64,000 nucleotides of DNA from the NCBI RefSeq assembly GCF_036867135.1, contig NZ_JBAJIJ010000001.1, positions 1,674,001 through 1,738,000 of the forward strand, given 5' to 3'. The notes under the pieces were generated by a model. That model was not told the origin of the DNA, did no database searches, and saw only the letters and a list, made by a program, of their open reading frames with translations. This DNA is from Aeromicrobium sp. Sec7.5. Lineage in GTDB: Bacteria; Actinomycetota; Actinomycetes; Propionibacteriales; Nocardioidaceae. The position numbers and the translations under genes were made by a program. The first letter of the stretch is position 1; the number at the start of each line of letters is the position of its first letter. This document shows positions 28,424-40,509 of this stretch, one piece after another.

Positions 28424-28656
28424 AGCGTGCCTGGTCCTTCCGGACGTCCGGCGTCGGCGAGGGTCGTGCGAACGACGTGGTGGATCGCGTCGTACGAGGC
28501 GACGTGCTCGGTGACGGGTCGGTGCGGCAGCTGCTCGAGCGCTGCCAGGGCCTCGTCGATCTCGGCGTGCCCCGTGGGCACCACCGCCGGGGCACGCCGC
28601 TCCTCGTCGACCGGGTCGACGGGGTCGTCCGCCCAGTCGTGGATCGCGTCGTTCAT
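28420..28656 (-). CDS. Small acidic protein, unknown function
   Basis: The 78-residue protein is coupled on both sides: its ATG overlaps the HAD gene stop and its own stop overlaps the tlyA start. It is acidic at the N terminus (NDAIHDWADDPVDPVDEE) and has a helix-prone region (EIDEALAALEQLPHRPVTEHVASYDAIHHVV broken by proline). Small proteins like this are found beside HAD and tlyA genes in related actinobacteria, as I recall, but no function is known to me. Codon use is like its neighbours, so it is probably real. Confidence 0.75.
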   Translation of the reverse strand: MNDAIHDWADDPVDPVDEERRAPAVVPTGHAEIDEALAALEQLPHRPVTEHVASYDAIHHVVRTTLADAGRPEGPGTL

Positions 28657-29657
28657 GCGCCCATCCTCACATCCTCGACCGACACGTCGTCGCCACGGTC
28701 GTGCGACGCCCAGGCGAGGGCCACGACGGCTCGGAGCCCGGGCACGCTGTCGGGCTCGGCGCCGCTGACGCGGATCAGGCCGTCGGTGGCCTCGGCGACG
28801 GCATCGCCGCACGTCGCGCGGGAACCGTCGACCACGACCTCCGGGTGTGGCTGCCCCAGCCCGCGCAGGTCGGCCGCCACGTACGCGGGGCGATGTCCTG
28901 GCGGGATCTCGAGCACGTCCGCGAGCGTGGTGACCCCCGTGAGCACCACCATGGCGTCGATACCGGCGGCGGTGGCACCGTCGATGTCGGTGTCGACGCG
29001 GTCGCCGACCATGACCGGGCTCCCCGCCCCCGTCCGCCGTCGCGCCTCGTCGAAGATCGGCGTCGAGGGCTTGCCGGCCACGACCGGCTCGCGTCCCGTG
29101 GCCAGGGCCACGGCCTGCACGAAGGCCCCGTTCCCGGGCGCCAGACCGCGCGGGGTCGGAAACGTCGTGTCCGGATTGGATGCGAACCACGGCACACCGG
29201 CGGACACCGCGAACGACGCCTCGGCCAGCTCGCTCCAGCACACGTCGATGACGCCGCCCTGCACGACGGCACGAGGCTCGTCCTCGGCCGACGTCACGAC
29301 GACGAGCCCGAGAGCCTCCAGTGCCGAGCGCATGCCCTCGGCACCCGCGAGCAGGACCTTCGCGCCGTCGCCCACCTCGCGGAGCACGAGATCGGCCACG
29401 ACCTGCCCCGCCGTCACGACCGCGTCGTCGGCGAGCTCCAGGCCGAACGACCGGAGGTGCTCGGCGACGTCGGTCGCCGACCTGGTGGCGTTGTTCGTCA
29501 GGAACGCCACGGGCGTCGCCAGCGCACCGATGGTCTCGGCCGCGTGCGGAACGGCGTCCGGGCCGACGTAGACGACCCCGTCGAGGTCGAGCATGACCAG
29601 GTCGTGGACCGAGGCCAGGGGTGACGACGTCGTTGACAGTCCCGCGCCACGTTCCAT
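28653..29657 (-). CDS. HAD-superfamily phosphatase, subfamily IIA (NagD-like)
   Basis: The 334-residue protein has HAD motif 1 VMLDLDGVVYVG with the nucleophile and acid Asp residues, motif 2 FLTNNATRS, and motif 4 VMVGDRVDTDIDGATAAG. The C2A-type cap lies between motifs 2 and 3, as in sugar-phosphate phosphatases such as NagD and glycerol-3-phosphate phosphatase. The C-terminal 70 residues contain a small additional domain. The substrate is unknown. Its stop overlaps the next small gene by ATGA. Confidence 0.88.
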   Translation of the reverse strand: MERGAGLSTTSSPLASVHDLVMLDLDGVVYVGPDAVPHAAETIGALATPVAFLTNNATRSATDVAEHLRSFGLELADDAVVTAGQVVADLVLREVGDGAKVLLAGAEGMRSALEALGLVVVTSAEDEPRAVVQGGVIDVCWSELAEASFAVSAGVPWFASNPDTTFPTPRGLAPGNGAFVQAVALATGREPVVAGKPSTPIFDEARRRTGAGSPVMVGDRVDTDIDGATAAGIDAMVVLTGVTTLADVLEIPPGHRPAYVAADLRGLGQPHPEVVVDGSRATCGDAVAEATDGLIRVSGAEPDSVPGLRAVVALAWASHDRGDDVSVEDVRMGA

Positions 29658-29666
29658 GCCCCGAGG

Positions 29667-30026
29667 CTAGCGAGACGTGGTCTCCGCGCGCACGCGATCA
29701 CACGTGAGCAGGTCCACACCCACGAACGACATCACGCCCGCACCGCCCCGCACGAACCGGCGCCGCAGCTCCCCCGTGATCTCGATGACGTCACCCTCGG
29801 TGAGTCGGGCCGCCTTGCGTCGCAGGGCCGACGACCACGCGGTGAGCTCGATCGTGTCGATGCCGACCTTCGAGCGCTTGCGGGCGGCGGGGCTGCGCGG
29901 CACCACGATGCGAAGACTCACGAGCTCGTCACCGCTCGGCAGGGTGCGCGTCTCGGGTGTGCCCGAGACGCGGCCGCGGAGCCGCACCGCGTTGTCAGGG
30001 AAGTGACCATCCGGGTTCTCGTCCAT
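29667..30026 (-). CDS. Single-stranded DNA-binding protein-like, short form
   Basis: The 119-residue protein has an SSB-type OB fold: NAVRLRGRVSGTPETRTLPSGDELVSLRIVV, TIELTAWSSALRRKAARLTEGDVIEITGELRRR. It lacks the acidic C-terminal tail by which canonical SSB recruits partners, so it is more likely an accessory SSB than the replicative one. It lies 9 bases before the HAD gene on the same strand and may be co-transcribed with it. Confidence 0.8.
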   Translation of the reverse strand: MDENPDGHFPDNAVRLRGRVSGTPETRTLPSGDELVSLRIVVPRSPAARKRSKVGIDTIELTAWSSALRRKAARLTEGDVIEITGELRRRFVRGGAGVMSFVGVDLLTCDRVRAETTSR

Positions 30027-30127
30027 GACGACAGCCTCGACCGCCGGGACCCGGGGGTCGACGATCGAGGACCTCGCTGTGGACGCCCCCGACCTGTGGA
30101 CGCCCGCTCACGGGCGGCGCGGCGCCG

Positions 30128-31063
30128 TCACTCCAGCTCGGCGAGCCGCTCCGCCGCGTCGGTGGAGTGATCGCCGTCGGTGGCCACCGTGCGGTGGAAC
30201 CACTCCACGGCCTCGTCGCGCCGACCAGCGGCGAGCAGGGCGTCGGCGTACGCATAGCGAAGGCGAGGCACCCACGGCGCACGGGAGGCTGAGCTCAGCG
30301 ACTCGGTCTCGAGCAGCCGGATGGCGGCCTCGACCTGGCCCAGGTCACGACGGGCGCCAGCCACGACGATGCTGAGCTCGACGTTGCCGGCGTCGTCCAG
30401 GACCTTGCGGACCTCAGGCGTGTCGTACGCGAGCGCCTTCTCCGGGCGGCGCAGGGCGCGCTCGCAGTCGGCCATCATGGGCGCGTACATCTGCTGACCG
30501 CTCAGGCGGCGGGCAGCACGAAACTCCGCCAACGCCTCCGAGAACTTCCCGGCGGCATAGGCGGTCTCTCCGCACGCCTCACGAATGAGGGCGTTGCGGT
30601 TGGCCCGGGCCTTGGCGGCCAGGGCGTGCAGGTAGGCGGTCTCCGGATCAGTGGCAATGAGAAGTCCGGCCATCACCAGATGGCGCGAGACACGATCGGA
30701 CAGCTTTTCCGGCAGACCCTGCAGGGCCTGCTTGGCGTACTTGTCGAGATCGTTCGCGCTGACATCGTCCGGGATCGGCGGACCGTCGTAGATCTTCTGG
30801 TCGACGGTGCGCTCCTCGCGCTCAGGTCGACCGGGGCGACCGCGCCCGCCCTGCTGCGGACGGCCACCGGAGCCGGAGCCCTGGGGACGACCGCCACCGG
30901 AACCGCCCTGCTGCGGACGGCCGCCCGAACGTGGACGGTCTCCTCCGCGCTGGGGCCGATCGTCCTGACGACGCTCGCCGCGTCCGCCCTGGCGATCGCT
31001 CCGACCCGGACGGTCGCTCGAACCCTTGCGGTCTCCACGACCCTGACGGGGAGCGTCACTCAT
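30128..31063 (-). CDS. TPR-containing protein with a Gly/Arg-rich N terminus
   Basis: The 311-residue protein has two parts. Residues 1-85 are a low-complexity Arg/Gly/Gln/Asp-rich region with repeats such as GGRPQQGG, like RNA-binding RGG segments. Residues 90-310 are helical repeats of the tetratricopeptide type (SEALAEFRAARRLSGQQMYAPM, VEAAIRLLETESL, RRDEAVEWFHR). The ATG at 31063 was chosen because GGAGG lies 6 bases upstream; a TTG at 31069 is unlikely. It is directly downstream of the rRNA operon terminator, so an RNA-related role is suggested only by composition and position. Confidence 0.85.
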   Translation of the reverse strand: MSDAPRQGRGDRKGSSDRPGRSDRQGGRGERRQDDRPQRGGDRPRSGGRPQQGGSGGGRPQGSGSGGRPQQGGRGRPGRPEREERTVDQKIYDGPPIPDDVSANDLDKYAKQALQGLPEKLSDRVSRHLVMAGLLIATDPETAYLHALAAKARANRNALIREACGETAYAAGKFSEALAEFRAARRLSGQQMYAPMMADCERALRRPEKALAYDTPEVRKVLDDAGNVELSIVVAGARRDLGQVEAAIRLLETESLSSASRAPWVPRLRYAYADALLAAGRRDEAVEWFHRTVATDGDHSTDAAERLAELE

Positions 31064-31094
31064 GTCCAACCTCCGAAATTACAGGTGAAATGCA

Positions 31095-31124
31095 GCGAGG
31101 CCGCTCCCGAAGGAGCGGCCTCGC
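31095..31124 (-). terminator. rRNA operon terminator
   Basis: A perfect 13-bp GC-rich stem with a CGAA loop begins 11 bases after the 5S gene on the minus strand. It is followed by TGCATTTC, a weakly U-rich tract. Confidence 0.85.
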
Positions 31125-31135
31125 GCTAAAAATTG

Positions 31136-31252
31136 TCCGGCGACGTCCTACTCTCCCACACCGTCTCCAGTGCAGTACCATCGGCGCTGAAGGGCTTGAC
31201 TTCCGGGTTCGGAATGTAACCGGGTATTTCCCCTTCGCCATGGTCGCCGAAA
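31136..31252 (-). rRNA. rrf: 5S ribosomal RNA
   Basis: The minus strand has the actinobacterial 5S sequence with GGGGAAATACCCGG, CCGAACCCGGAAGTCAAGCC and TTCAGCGCCGATGGTACTGC in order. Ends were set by pairing of TTTCGGCGAC with GTCGCCGGA and are accurate to a few bases. Confidence 0.93.
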
Positions 31253-31369
31253 CTCTATTGAGCTGACAAAACCAAGCGAGATACTGGCCACCCATCAATG
31301 ATGGGACCAGTTCTCATGGTTCCCGGCCGCAGCTCGGGAACCTCACAGTGGACGCGACTTCGTAGTGGT

Positions 31370-36332
<4,963 letters not shown>

Positions 36333-36480
36333 TTTTTCCTAGCCGAAGCTAGGTAACAACTTGAGTTGATACTGACAACTTGATTGCTGACAATCTAATT
36401 GTCGGAATTGTCCTCGACGACATTGGACCGAAGTCCTCCGTCGACGGGGGTTTGTACTGATTATTCGTCGACTTTTGGCA

Positions 36481-36500
36481 CACTGTTGAGTTCTCAAGGA
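36481..36500 (-). promoter_or_regulatory. rRNA leader boxA-like antitermination/processing motif
   Basis: TCCTTGAGAACTCAACAGTG is the conserved actinobacterial rRNA leader sequence. A related copy precedes 23S at 34501-34520, as expected for signals that recur before each large rRNA. Confidence 0.6.
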
Positions 36501-36558
36501 TCAGACGCACACCTGCGGCTTGCTCCTGGTGGAGCGCCCCGCTCGGGGCAACTGTTCT

Positions 36559-36588
36559 AACCTACACGGTCCGTGTCCGCCCGGTCAA
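36559..36588 (-). promoter_or_regulatory. rRNA promoter P1
   Basis: On the minus strand, TTGACC (36583-36588) and TAGGTT (36559-36564) are separated by 18 bases. It is the closest sigma-70-type promoter to the 16S gene, with the start expected near 36551. Confidence 0.7.
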
Positions 36589-36762
36589 ACCGGGGTTCGT
36601 TCCCGTGTCACTCTCCGTTGTCAGCGTTCAGTTTCCGGATCTGCCCCAGAGTCAAAGCTCCGGGAAGCGTTCCTGGCGTTGAACGTTTCGGTTCGAGTGG
36701 CTGCTAGCTCCGATCGCCCGGCGTTTCCGCCTTGCGCTCCGTCGTGCTGTGCAACAAGAAGA

Positions 36763-36792
36763 ACATTACGCGGCCGTTTCGCGAATCGTCAA
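36763..36792 (-). promoter_or_regulatory. rRNA promoter P2 (upstream)
   Basis: On the minus strand, TTGACG (36787-36792) and TAATGT (36763-36768) are separated by 18 bases. It lies about 200 bases upstream of P1 and 30 bases after the tyrS stop. Confidence 0.65.
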
Positions 36793-36823
36793 ATCCAGAT
36801 CGTGTGACCCGCACCACAGAGTT

Positions 36824-38134
36824 TCACGAATGTAGTTTCACGCCTGCAATTTGGCGCTTTCCGCGGCGCAGAACGATCCAGGATTCGTGCAGCGGGGCGA
36901 TGTCGGACAGCGCTTGCTCGGGATCGTCGATACGCGCGTTGTTCGCGTACGCGCCACCGTCGGTGACCGCGCGGCGCGCCGCCGAGCGGCTGTCGGACAG
37001 GCCGGTCGCGACCAAGGCATCCGTGACGGTGGCCGTGGCGTCGAGCTCGGCCGTGCCGGCCTCGGTGAGGGCCGCCGACAACGTGGCCTCCGGGAGGTCG
37101 TCCAGGGCCCCGCGGCCGAACAGGGCCGTGGCGGCCAGCTCGGCGGCGTCGGTCTCGCTCTCCCCGTGCACCAGCGTCGTGAGCTCGCGGGCCAGGCGAC
37201 GCTGCGGCAGCCGTCGCCCGGGCGCCTCGGCGTGTTCGGCCATCAGCGCGTCGACCTCGTCGATGCCCAGGAAGGTGAACTGCTTGAGGTACTCCCCCAC
37301 CTTCGCGTCCTCGGCCTGCATCCAGGCCTGGTGGAACGCGTACGGACTCATGAGCTCCGGGTCGAGCCAGATCGTGCCGGTCTCGGTCTTGCCGAACTTG
37401 GTGCCGTCGGCCTTGGTGATCAACGGCGTCGCCAGGGCATGGGCCTTGCCACCGTCGGACCGCCGGATGAGCTCCACCCCCGCCGTGAGGTTGCCCCACT
37501 GGTCGCTGCCCCCGGTCTGCAGGACGCAGCCGTGGCGTCGGTACAGCTCCAGGAAGTCGAGCGACTGCAGCAGGACGTAGCTGAACTCGGTGTAGCTGAT
37601 GCCTGACTCGAGTCGGCTGCTGACGACGTCGCGGGCCAGCATCCGGTTGACGGGGAAGTGCTTGCCGATGTCGCGCAGGAAGTCGATCGTGTTGATCTGA
37701 CTCGTCCAGTCGAGGTTGTTGACGACCGCGGCGGCGTTCTCGCCCTCGAACGACACGAACCGGGAGACCTGGGTGCGGATGCGGTCGACCCAGTCGGCCA
37801 CGATCTCGCGACTGTTCATGACGCGCTCCCCGGACTGCTTGGGATCACCGATGAGCCCGGTCGAACCTCCCACCAGGATCAGCGGTCGGTGGCCCGCCAG
37901 CTGGAGCCGCCGGGCCGTGAGGAGCTGCAGCAGGTTGCCCACGTGCAGGCTGGGCGCCGTCGGGTCGAAGCCGACGTAGTAGGTGAGCGGCCCCTCGTCG
38001 AGTGCCGCGCGCAACGCGTCGGCGTCGGTGGCGTGCGCGACGAGGCCGCGCGCGTCGAGGTCGTCGAGGACGTGGGTCACCACAGGCTCCTGGGATTCGG
38101 GGACGACGGGCGTCCCGGTTGCTGTCGTCGTCAT
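36824..38134 (-). CDS. tyrS: Tyrosyl-tRNA synthetase
   Basis: The 436-residue class I synthetase charges tRNA-Tyr. The HIGH-type motif is in FDPTAPSLHVGNLLQ, GGSDQWGN forms part of the tyrosine pocket, and the KMSKS-type loop is TKADGTKFGKTE. The C-terminal S4 domain (SDSRSAARRAVTDGGAYANNARI) binds the tRNA. The ATG at 38134 overlaps the glycosylase stop, so the pair is translationally coupled. It precedes the rRNA operon on the same strand; read-through into rRNA is possible. Confidence 0.96.
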   Translation of the reverse strand: MTTTATGTPVVPESQEPVVTHVLDDLDARGLVAHATDADALRAALDEGPLTYYVGFDPTAPSLHVGNLLQLLTARRLQLAGHRPLILVGGSTGLIGDPKQSGERVMNSREIVADWVDRIRTQVSRFVSFEGENAAAVVNNLDWTSQINTIDFLRDIGKHFPVNRMLARDVVSSRLESGISYTEFSYVLLQSLDFLELYRRHGCVLQTGGSDQWGNLTAGVELIRRSDGGKAHALATPLITKADGTKFGKTETGTIWLDPELMSPYAFHQAWMQAEDAKVGEYLKQFTFLGIDEVDALMAEHAEAPGRRLPQRRLARELTTLVHGESETDAAELAATALFGRGALDDLPEATLSAALTEAGTAELDATATVTDALVATGLSDSRSAARRAVTDGGAYANNARIDDPEQALSDIAPLHESWIVLRRGKRQIAGVKLHS

Positions 38135-38733
38135 TGTGGCCGACGCGGCGGCGGGCCCGGGGCACGGGGCGAGCGACGGTAGGCCGACACCGTGGGGTCG
38201 CCCGCGATCCAGAACCGCCAGGGCTCATCGGCGGCCAGCGAGACGCCGACCCGGGGGCCGGCGAGGATCTCCGGGTCCTCGACGCGCTCCCCCAGGCCGA
38301 GGCCCGAGCCGGTCGTGACCGGGGTGCCGAGGTCGGCCAGCGTGATCCCGAGGGCCTGCGCCAGGTTGCCGGGACCGCGCGCGAGCCGGACATCAGTGAC
38401 AGTCCCCCGCCGTTCCCGCGCGAGCTCGTGCCCGTCGACGACCCTCCCGGCCCGCAGCAGCACCGCCGCGGCCAGCTCACGGGGCCCGGTCACGACGTTG
38501 GCGCAGTGGTGGATCCCGTAGGAGCGGTAGACGTACAGCCGCCCCGACGGTCCGTACATCGTCTCCGACCTCGGCGTGCGGGTGAACGCGTGGGAGGCCG
38601 GGTCCTCGATGCCGCCGTACGCCTCGACCTCGGTCAGGACGACCGTGACCCCGTGCCCCGTGAAGGAGCGGCCGAGCAGCGATCTGGCGCGCTCGACGAC
38701 GGTACCGGTGTGCAGGTCATCCACCGTGGCCAC
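38131..38733 (-). CDS. DNA-3-methyladenine glycosylase (AAG/MPG family)
   Basis: The 200-residue protein excises alkylated purines. Visible family features are LLGRSFTGHGV, the catalytic Glu region TEVEAYGGIEDPASHAF, MYGPSGRLYVYRSYGIHHCANVV, and GPGNLAQALGI near the C terminus. The start is taken as the GTG at 38733; another in-frame GTG lies nine bases downstream. It faces the phosphopantetheinyl-transferase-like gene with only 20 bases between starts, so one or both mRNAs are probably leaderless. Confidence 0.92.
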   Translation of the reverse strand: MATVDDLHTGTVVERARSLLGRSFTGHGVTVVLTEVEAYGGIEDPASHAFTRTPRSETMYGPSGRLYVYRSYGIHHCANVVTGPRELAAAVLLRAGRVVDGHELARERRGTVTDVRLARGPGNLAQALGITLADLGTPVTTGSGLGLGERVEDPEILAGPRVGVSLAADEPWRFWIAGDPTVSAYRRSPRAPGPPPRRPQ

Positions 38734-38753
38734 CGACGCGGGACACTGGACGT

Positions 38754-39197
38754 GTGCAGAACGGACCCGTGCGAGTCGACGTGAGGTGGGGCCGGTCCAC
38801 GGACGAGGGACTGCTGCGGTGCCTGGTCGCCGACGGAATGGGGGGCGACGCCGAGGACCTCGTGGAACGGCGGCTGTGCCCCGGCTGCGGCGGCTCCGAC
38901 CACGGTCGGCCGTCCGTGCGACGCCGGGGCGTGAGCACGGGGTGGGTCAGCGTGGCACGGCACCAGGACGTGATGGTCGTGGCCTGGAGCCCGGACGCCC
39001 CCGTCGGCATCGACGTCGACGCGGTGCACGCCGGCGACGCGTGGGTGCGGCGTGAGGCACGCGGCAAGGCCGACGGCAGCGGGATCACGGGCACGGATCC
39101 CGCGCACCTGGAGACCCTGCTGCTGACCGCACCGCCGGGTCTGGTCGCGGCGCTGGCCGTCGACGCACCGCAGCCGTGGTCGATCACCCTCACGTGA
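38754..39197 (+). CDS. Very short 4'-phosphopantetheinyl transferase-like protein
   Basis: The 147-residue protein has features of Sfp-type transferases: LCPGCGGSDHGRPSV, where actinobacterial members have a CXXCG..HG+P motif, STGWVSVARHQDVMVVAW, the metal-binding VGIDVDAV and WVRREARGKADGSGI, which matches the WXRKEAXXKA motif. Sfp-type enzymes have about 40 residues between the last two motifs; here only about 8 remain, and the protein is much shorter than the usual 200-230. It may be a minimal active form or a decayed one. The transfer of phosphopantetheine to the carrier domain of the NRPS-like protein encoded at 40506-44372 is an attractive inference. Confidence 0.65.
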   Translation: MQNGPVRVDVRWGRSTDEGLLRCLVADGMGGDAEDLVERRLCPGCGGSDHGRPSVRRRGVSTGWVSVARHQDVMVVAWSPDAPVGIDVDAVHAGDAWVRREARGKADGSGITGTDPAHLETLLLTAPPGLVAALAVDAPQPWSITLT

Positions 39198-40509
39198 GCG
39201 GCGGCAGCGCCGTCTCGTCGAGCCACGGGCCGAAGAACTCCGCGCCGTCGACGCCCGCGAGCTCCTGAGCGAGCTCGACGAAGTCGTCGGTCGTGACCCC
39301 CGAGTGCCGGTACCGATCGGTCCACGAGCGCAAGAGCTCGAAGAACGCCTCGTCGCCGACGCGCAGCCGCAGCGCGTGCAGCGTGAGGGCACCGCGCTTG
39401 TAGAGCCGGTCGTCGAACATGTCGTCGGGCCCAGGGTCCGAGAGCACCAGGTCCTGCTTGAGCTCCGCGAGGCGGTGCCACTGCTCCTCGGCGTGGGCCG
39501 CCGCGGGACGACCGCCCGACTCCTCCGACCAGAGCCACTCGGCGTAGCAGGCGAAGCCCTCGTGGAGCCAGATGTCACGCCAGTGCCGCAGTGTGACGCT
39601 GTTGCCGAACCACTGGTGCGCGAGCTCGTGCGCGATGAGCCGCTGGGCCGACCAGTCGCGGTCGACGAGGTTGGAGCCGAAGATCGACAGGCTGTGCGCC
39701 TCGAGCGGGATCTCGAGCTCGTCGTCGGTCACGACCGCGGCGTAGGTCTGGAACGGGTACGGGCCGAACAGCCGGCTGAACACCTCGATCATCGCGGGCT
39801 GGTCGGCGAACGCCTCGGCGACCGCTGACTTGCGCCCGGGCGGGCACCAGGTCGTGAGCTCGACCCCCGCGGCCTCGCCCTTCAGGGGGACGTAGCGGCC
39901 CACCTGGACCGTGGCGAGGTAGGTGGCCATGGGCGAGGACTCGGCGAACTCGTGGCGCACGGTGCTGCCGCGACGCCGGGTGGCCACGGCGCGGCCGTTC
40001 GCGATCGCCGTGTAGCCCTGGGGCACCGTGATGCCGAAGGCGTAGGTGGCCTTGTCGTCGGGTCGGTCGTTGCACGGGAACCAGCTGGGCGCACCGTGCG
40101 GCTGCGACGCCACGATGAGGCCGTCGGCGAGCTCCTCCCAGCCAGCCTCGCCGTCCGGCCCGGGCATGGGCTGCGGCGAGCCGTGGTAAGAGATCTCGAG
40201 GGTGAACTCGGTGCCCGCCGGGATCGTCCGCTGCGGGCGGACCACGAGGTGGTGGCCCCGGTGGTTGAACTTCGCCGGCGGTGCCCCGTCGAGCTTGAGC
40301 TTGGAGACCCGGAGCCGGTACAGGTCGAGCGTCAGGTCGTCGAGGTCCTCGAGCGCCGTGCAGCTCAGCATCGCGACGCCGGACAGCGCGTTCGTGACCA
40401 GCACGACCGCGAGCTCGAGGTCGTAGTGGCGGACGCTGTAGCTCGGGTCACCGTGCTTGGGCACGTAGACGTCGTTGCCGAGGGGTCCTCGGGACAGGAG
40501 GCGCTTCAT
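39190..40509 (-). CDS. M1-family metallopeptidase
   Basis: The 439-residue protein is an aminopeptidase-N-like zinc enzyme. The zinc motif is HELAHQWFGN with the third ligand Glu in WLHEGFACYAEW, 19 residues later. The exopeptidase-type GXMXN motif is not present in standard form; DDELEIPLEAHSLSIFG occupies that place. There is no obvious signal peptide, and it lacks the long C-terminal domain of full-length aminopeptidase N. The ATG at 40509 overlaps the NRPS-like stop (ATGA), so the two are co-translated. It may process or degrade the product of that synthetase, which is inference. Its 3' end overlaps the convergent gene by 8 bases. Confidence 0.88.
   Translation of the reverse strand: MKRLLSRGPLGNDVYVPKHGDPSYSVRHYDLELAVVLVTNALSGVAMLSCTALEDLDDLTLDLYRLRVSKLKLDGAPPAKFNHRGHHLVVRPQRTIPAGTEFTLEISYHGSPQPMPGPDGEAGWEELADGLIVASQPHGAPSWFPCNDRPDDKATYAFGITVPQGYTAIANGRAVATRRRGSTVRHEFAESSPMATYLATVQVGRYVPLKGEAAGVELTTWCPPGRKSAVAEAFADQPAMIEVFSRLFGPYPFQTYAAVVTDDELEIPLEAHSLSIFGSNLVDRDWSAQRLIAHELAHQWFGNSVTLRHWRDIWLHEGFACYAEWLWSEESGGRPAAAHAEEQWHRLAELKQDLVLSDPGPDDMFDDRLYKRGALTLHALRLRVGDEAFFELLRSWTDRYRHSGVTTDDFVELAQELAGVDGAEFFGPWLDETALPPLT

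Larger units (their letters stand above)
36333..36823 (-). promoter_or_regulatory. rRNA operon leader and promoter region
   Basis: This 491-base region has no gene. From the 16S end outward on the minus strand it contains a small hairpin CCTAGC-CGAA-GCTAGG (36338-36353), an actinobacterial leader motif TCCTTGAGAACTCAACAGTG (36481-36500), promoter P1 (36559-36588) and promoter P2 (36763-36792). The tyrS stop lies just beyond at 36824. Confidence 0.8.

Noticed and set aside
30027..30127. A possible gene between the SSB-like and TPR genes.
   Set aside because: No frame with a ribosome site spans this 101-base gap; nothing recognisable was seen in it.
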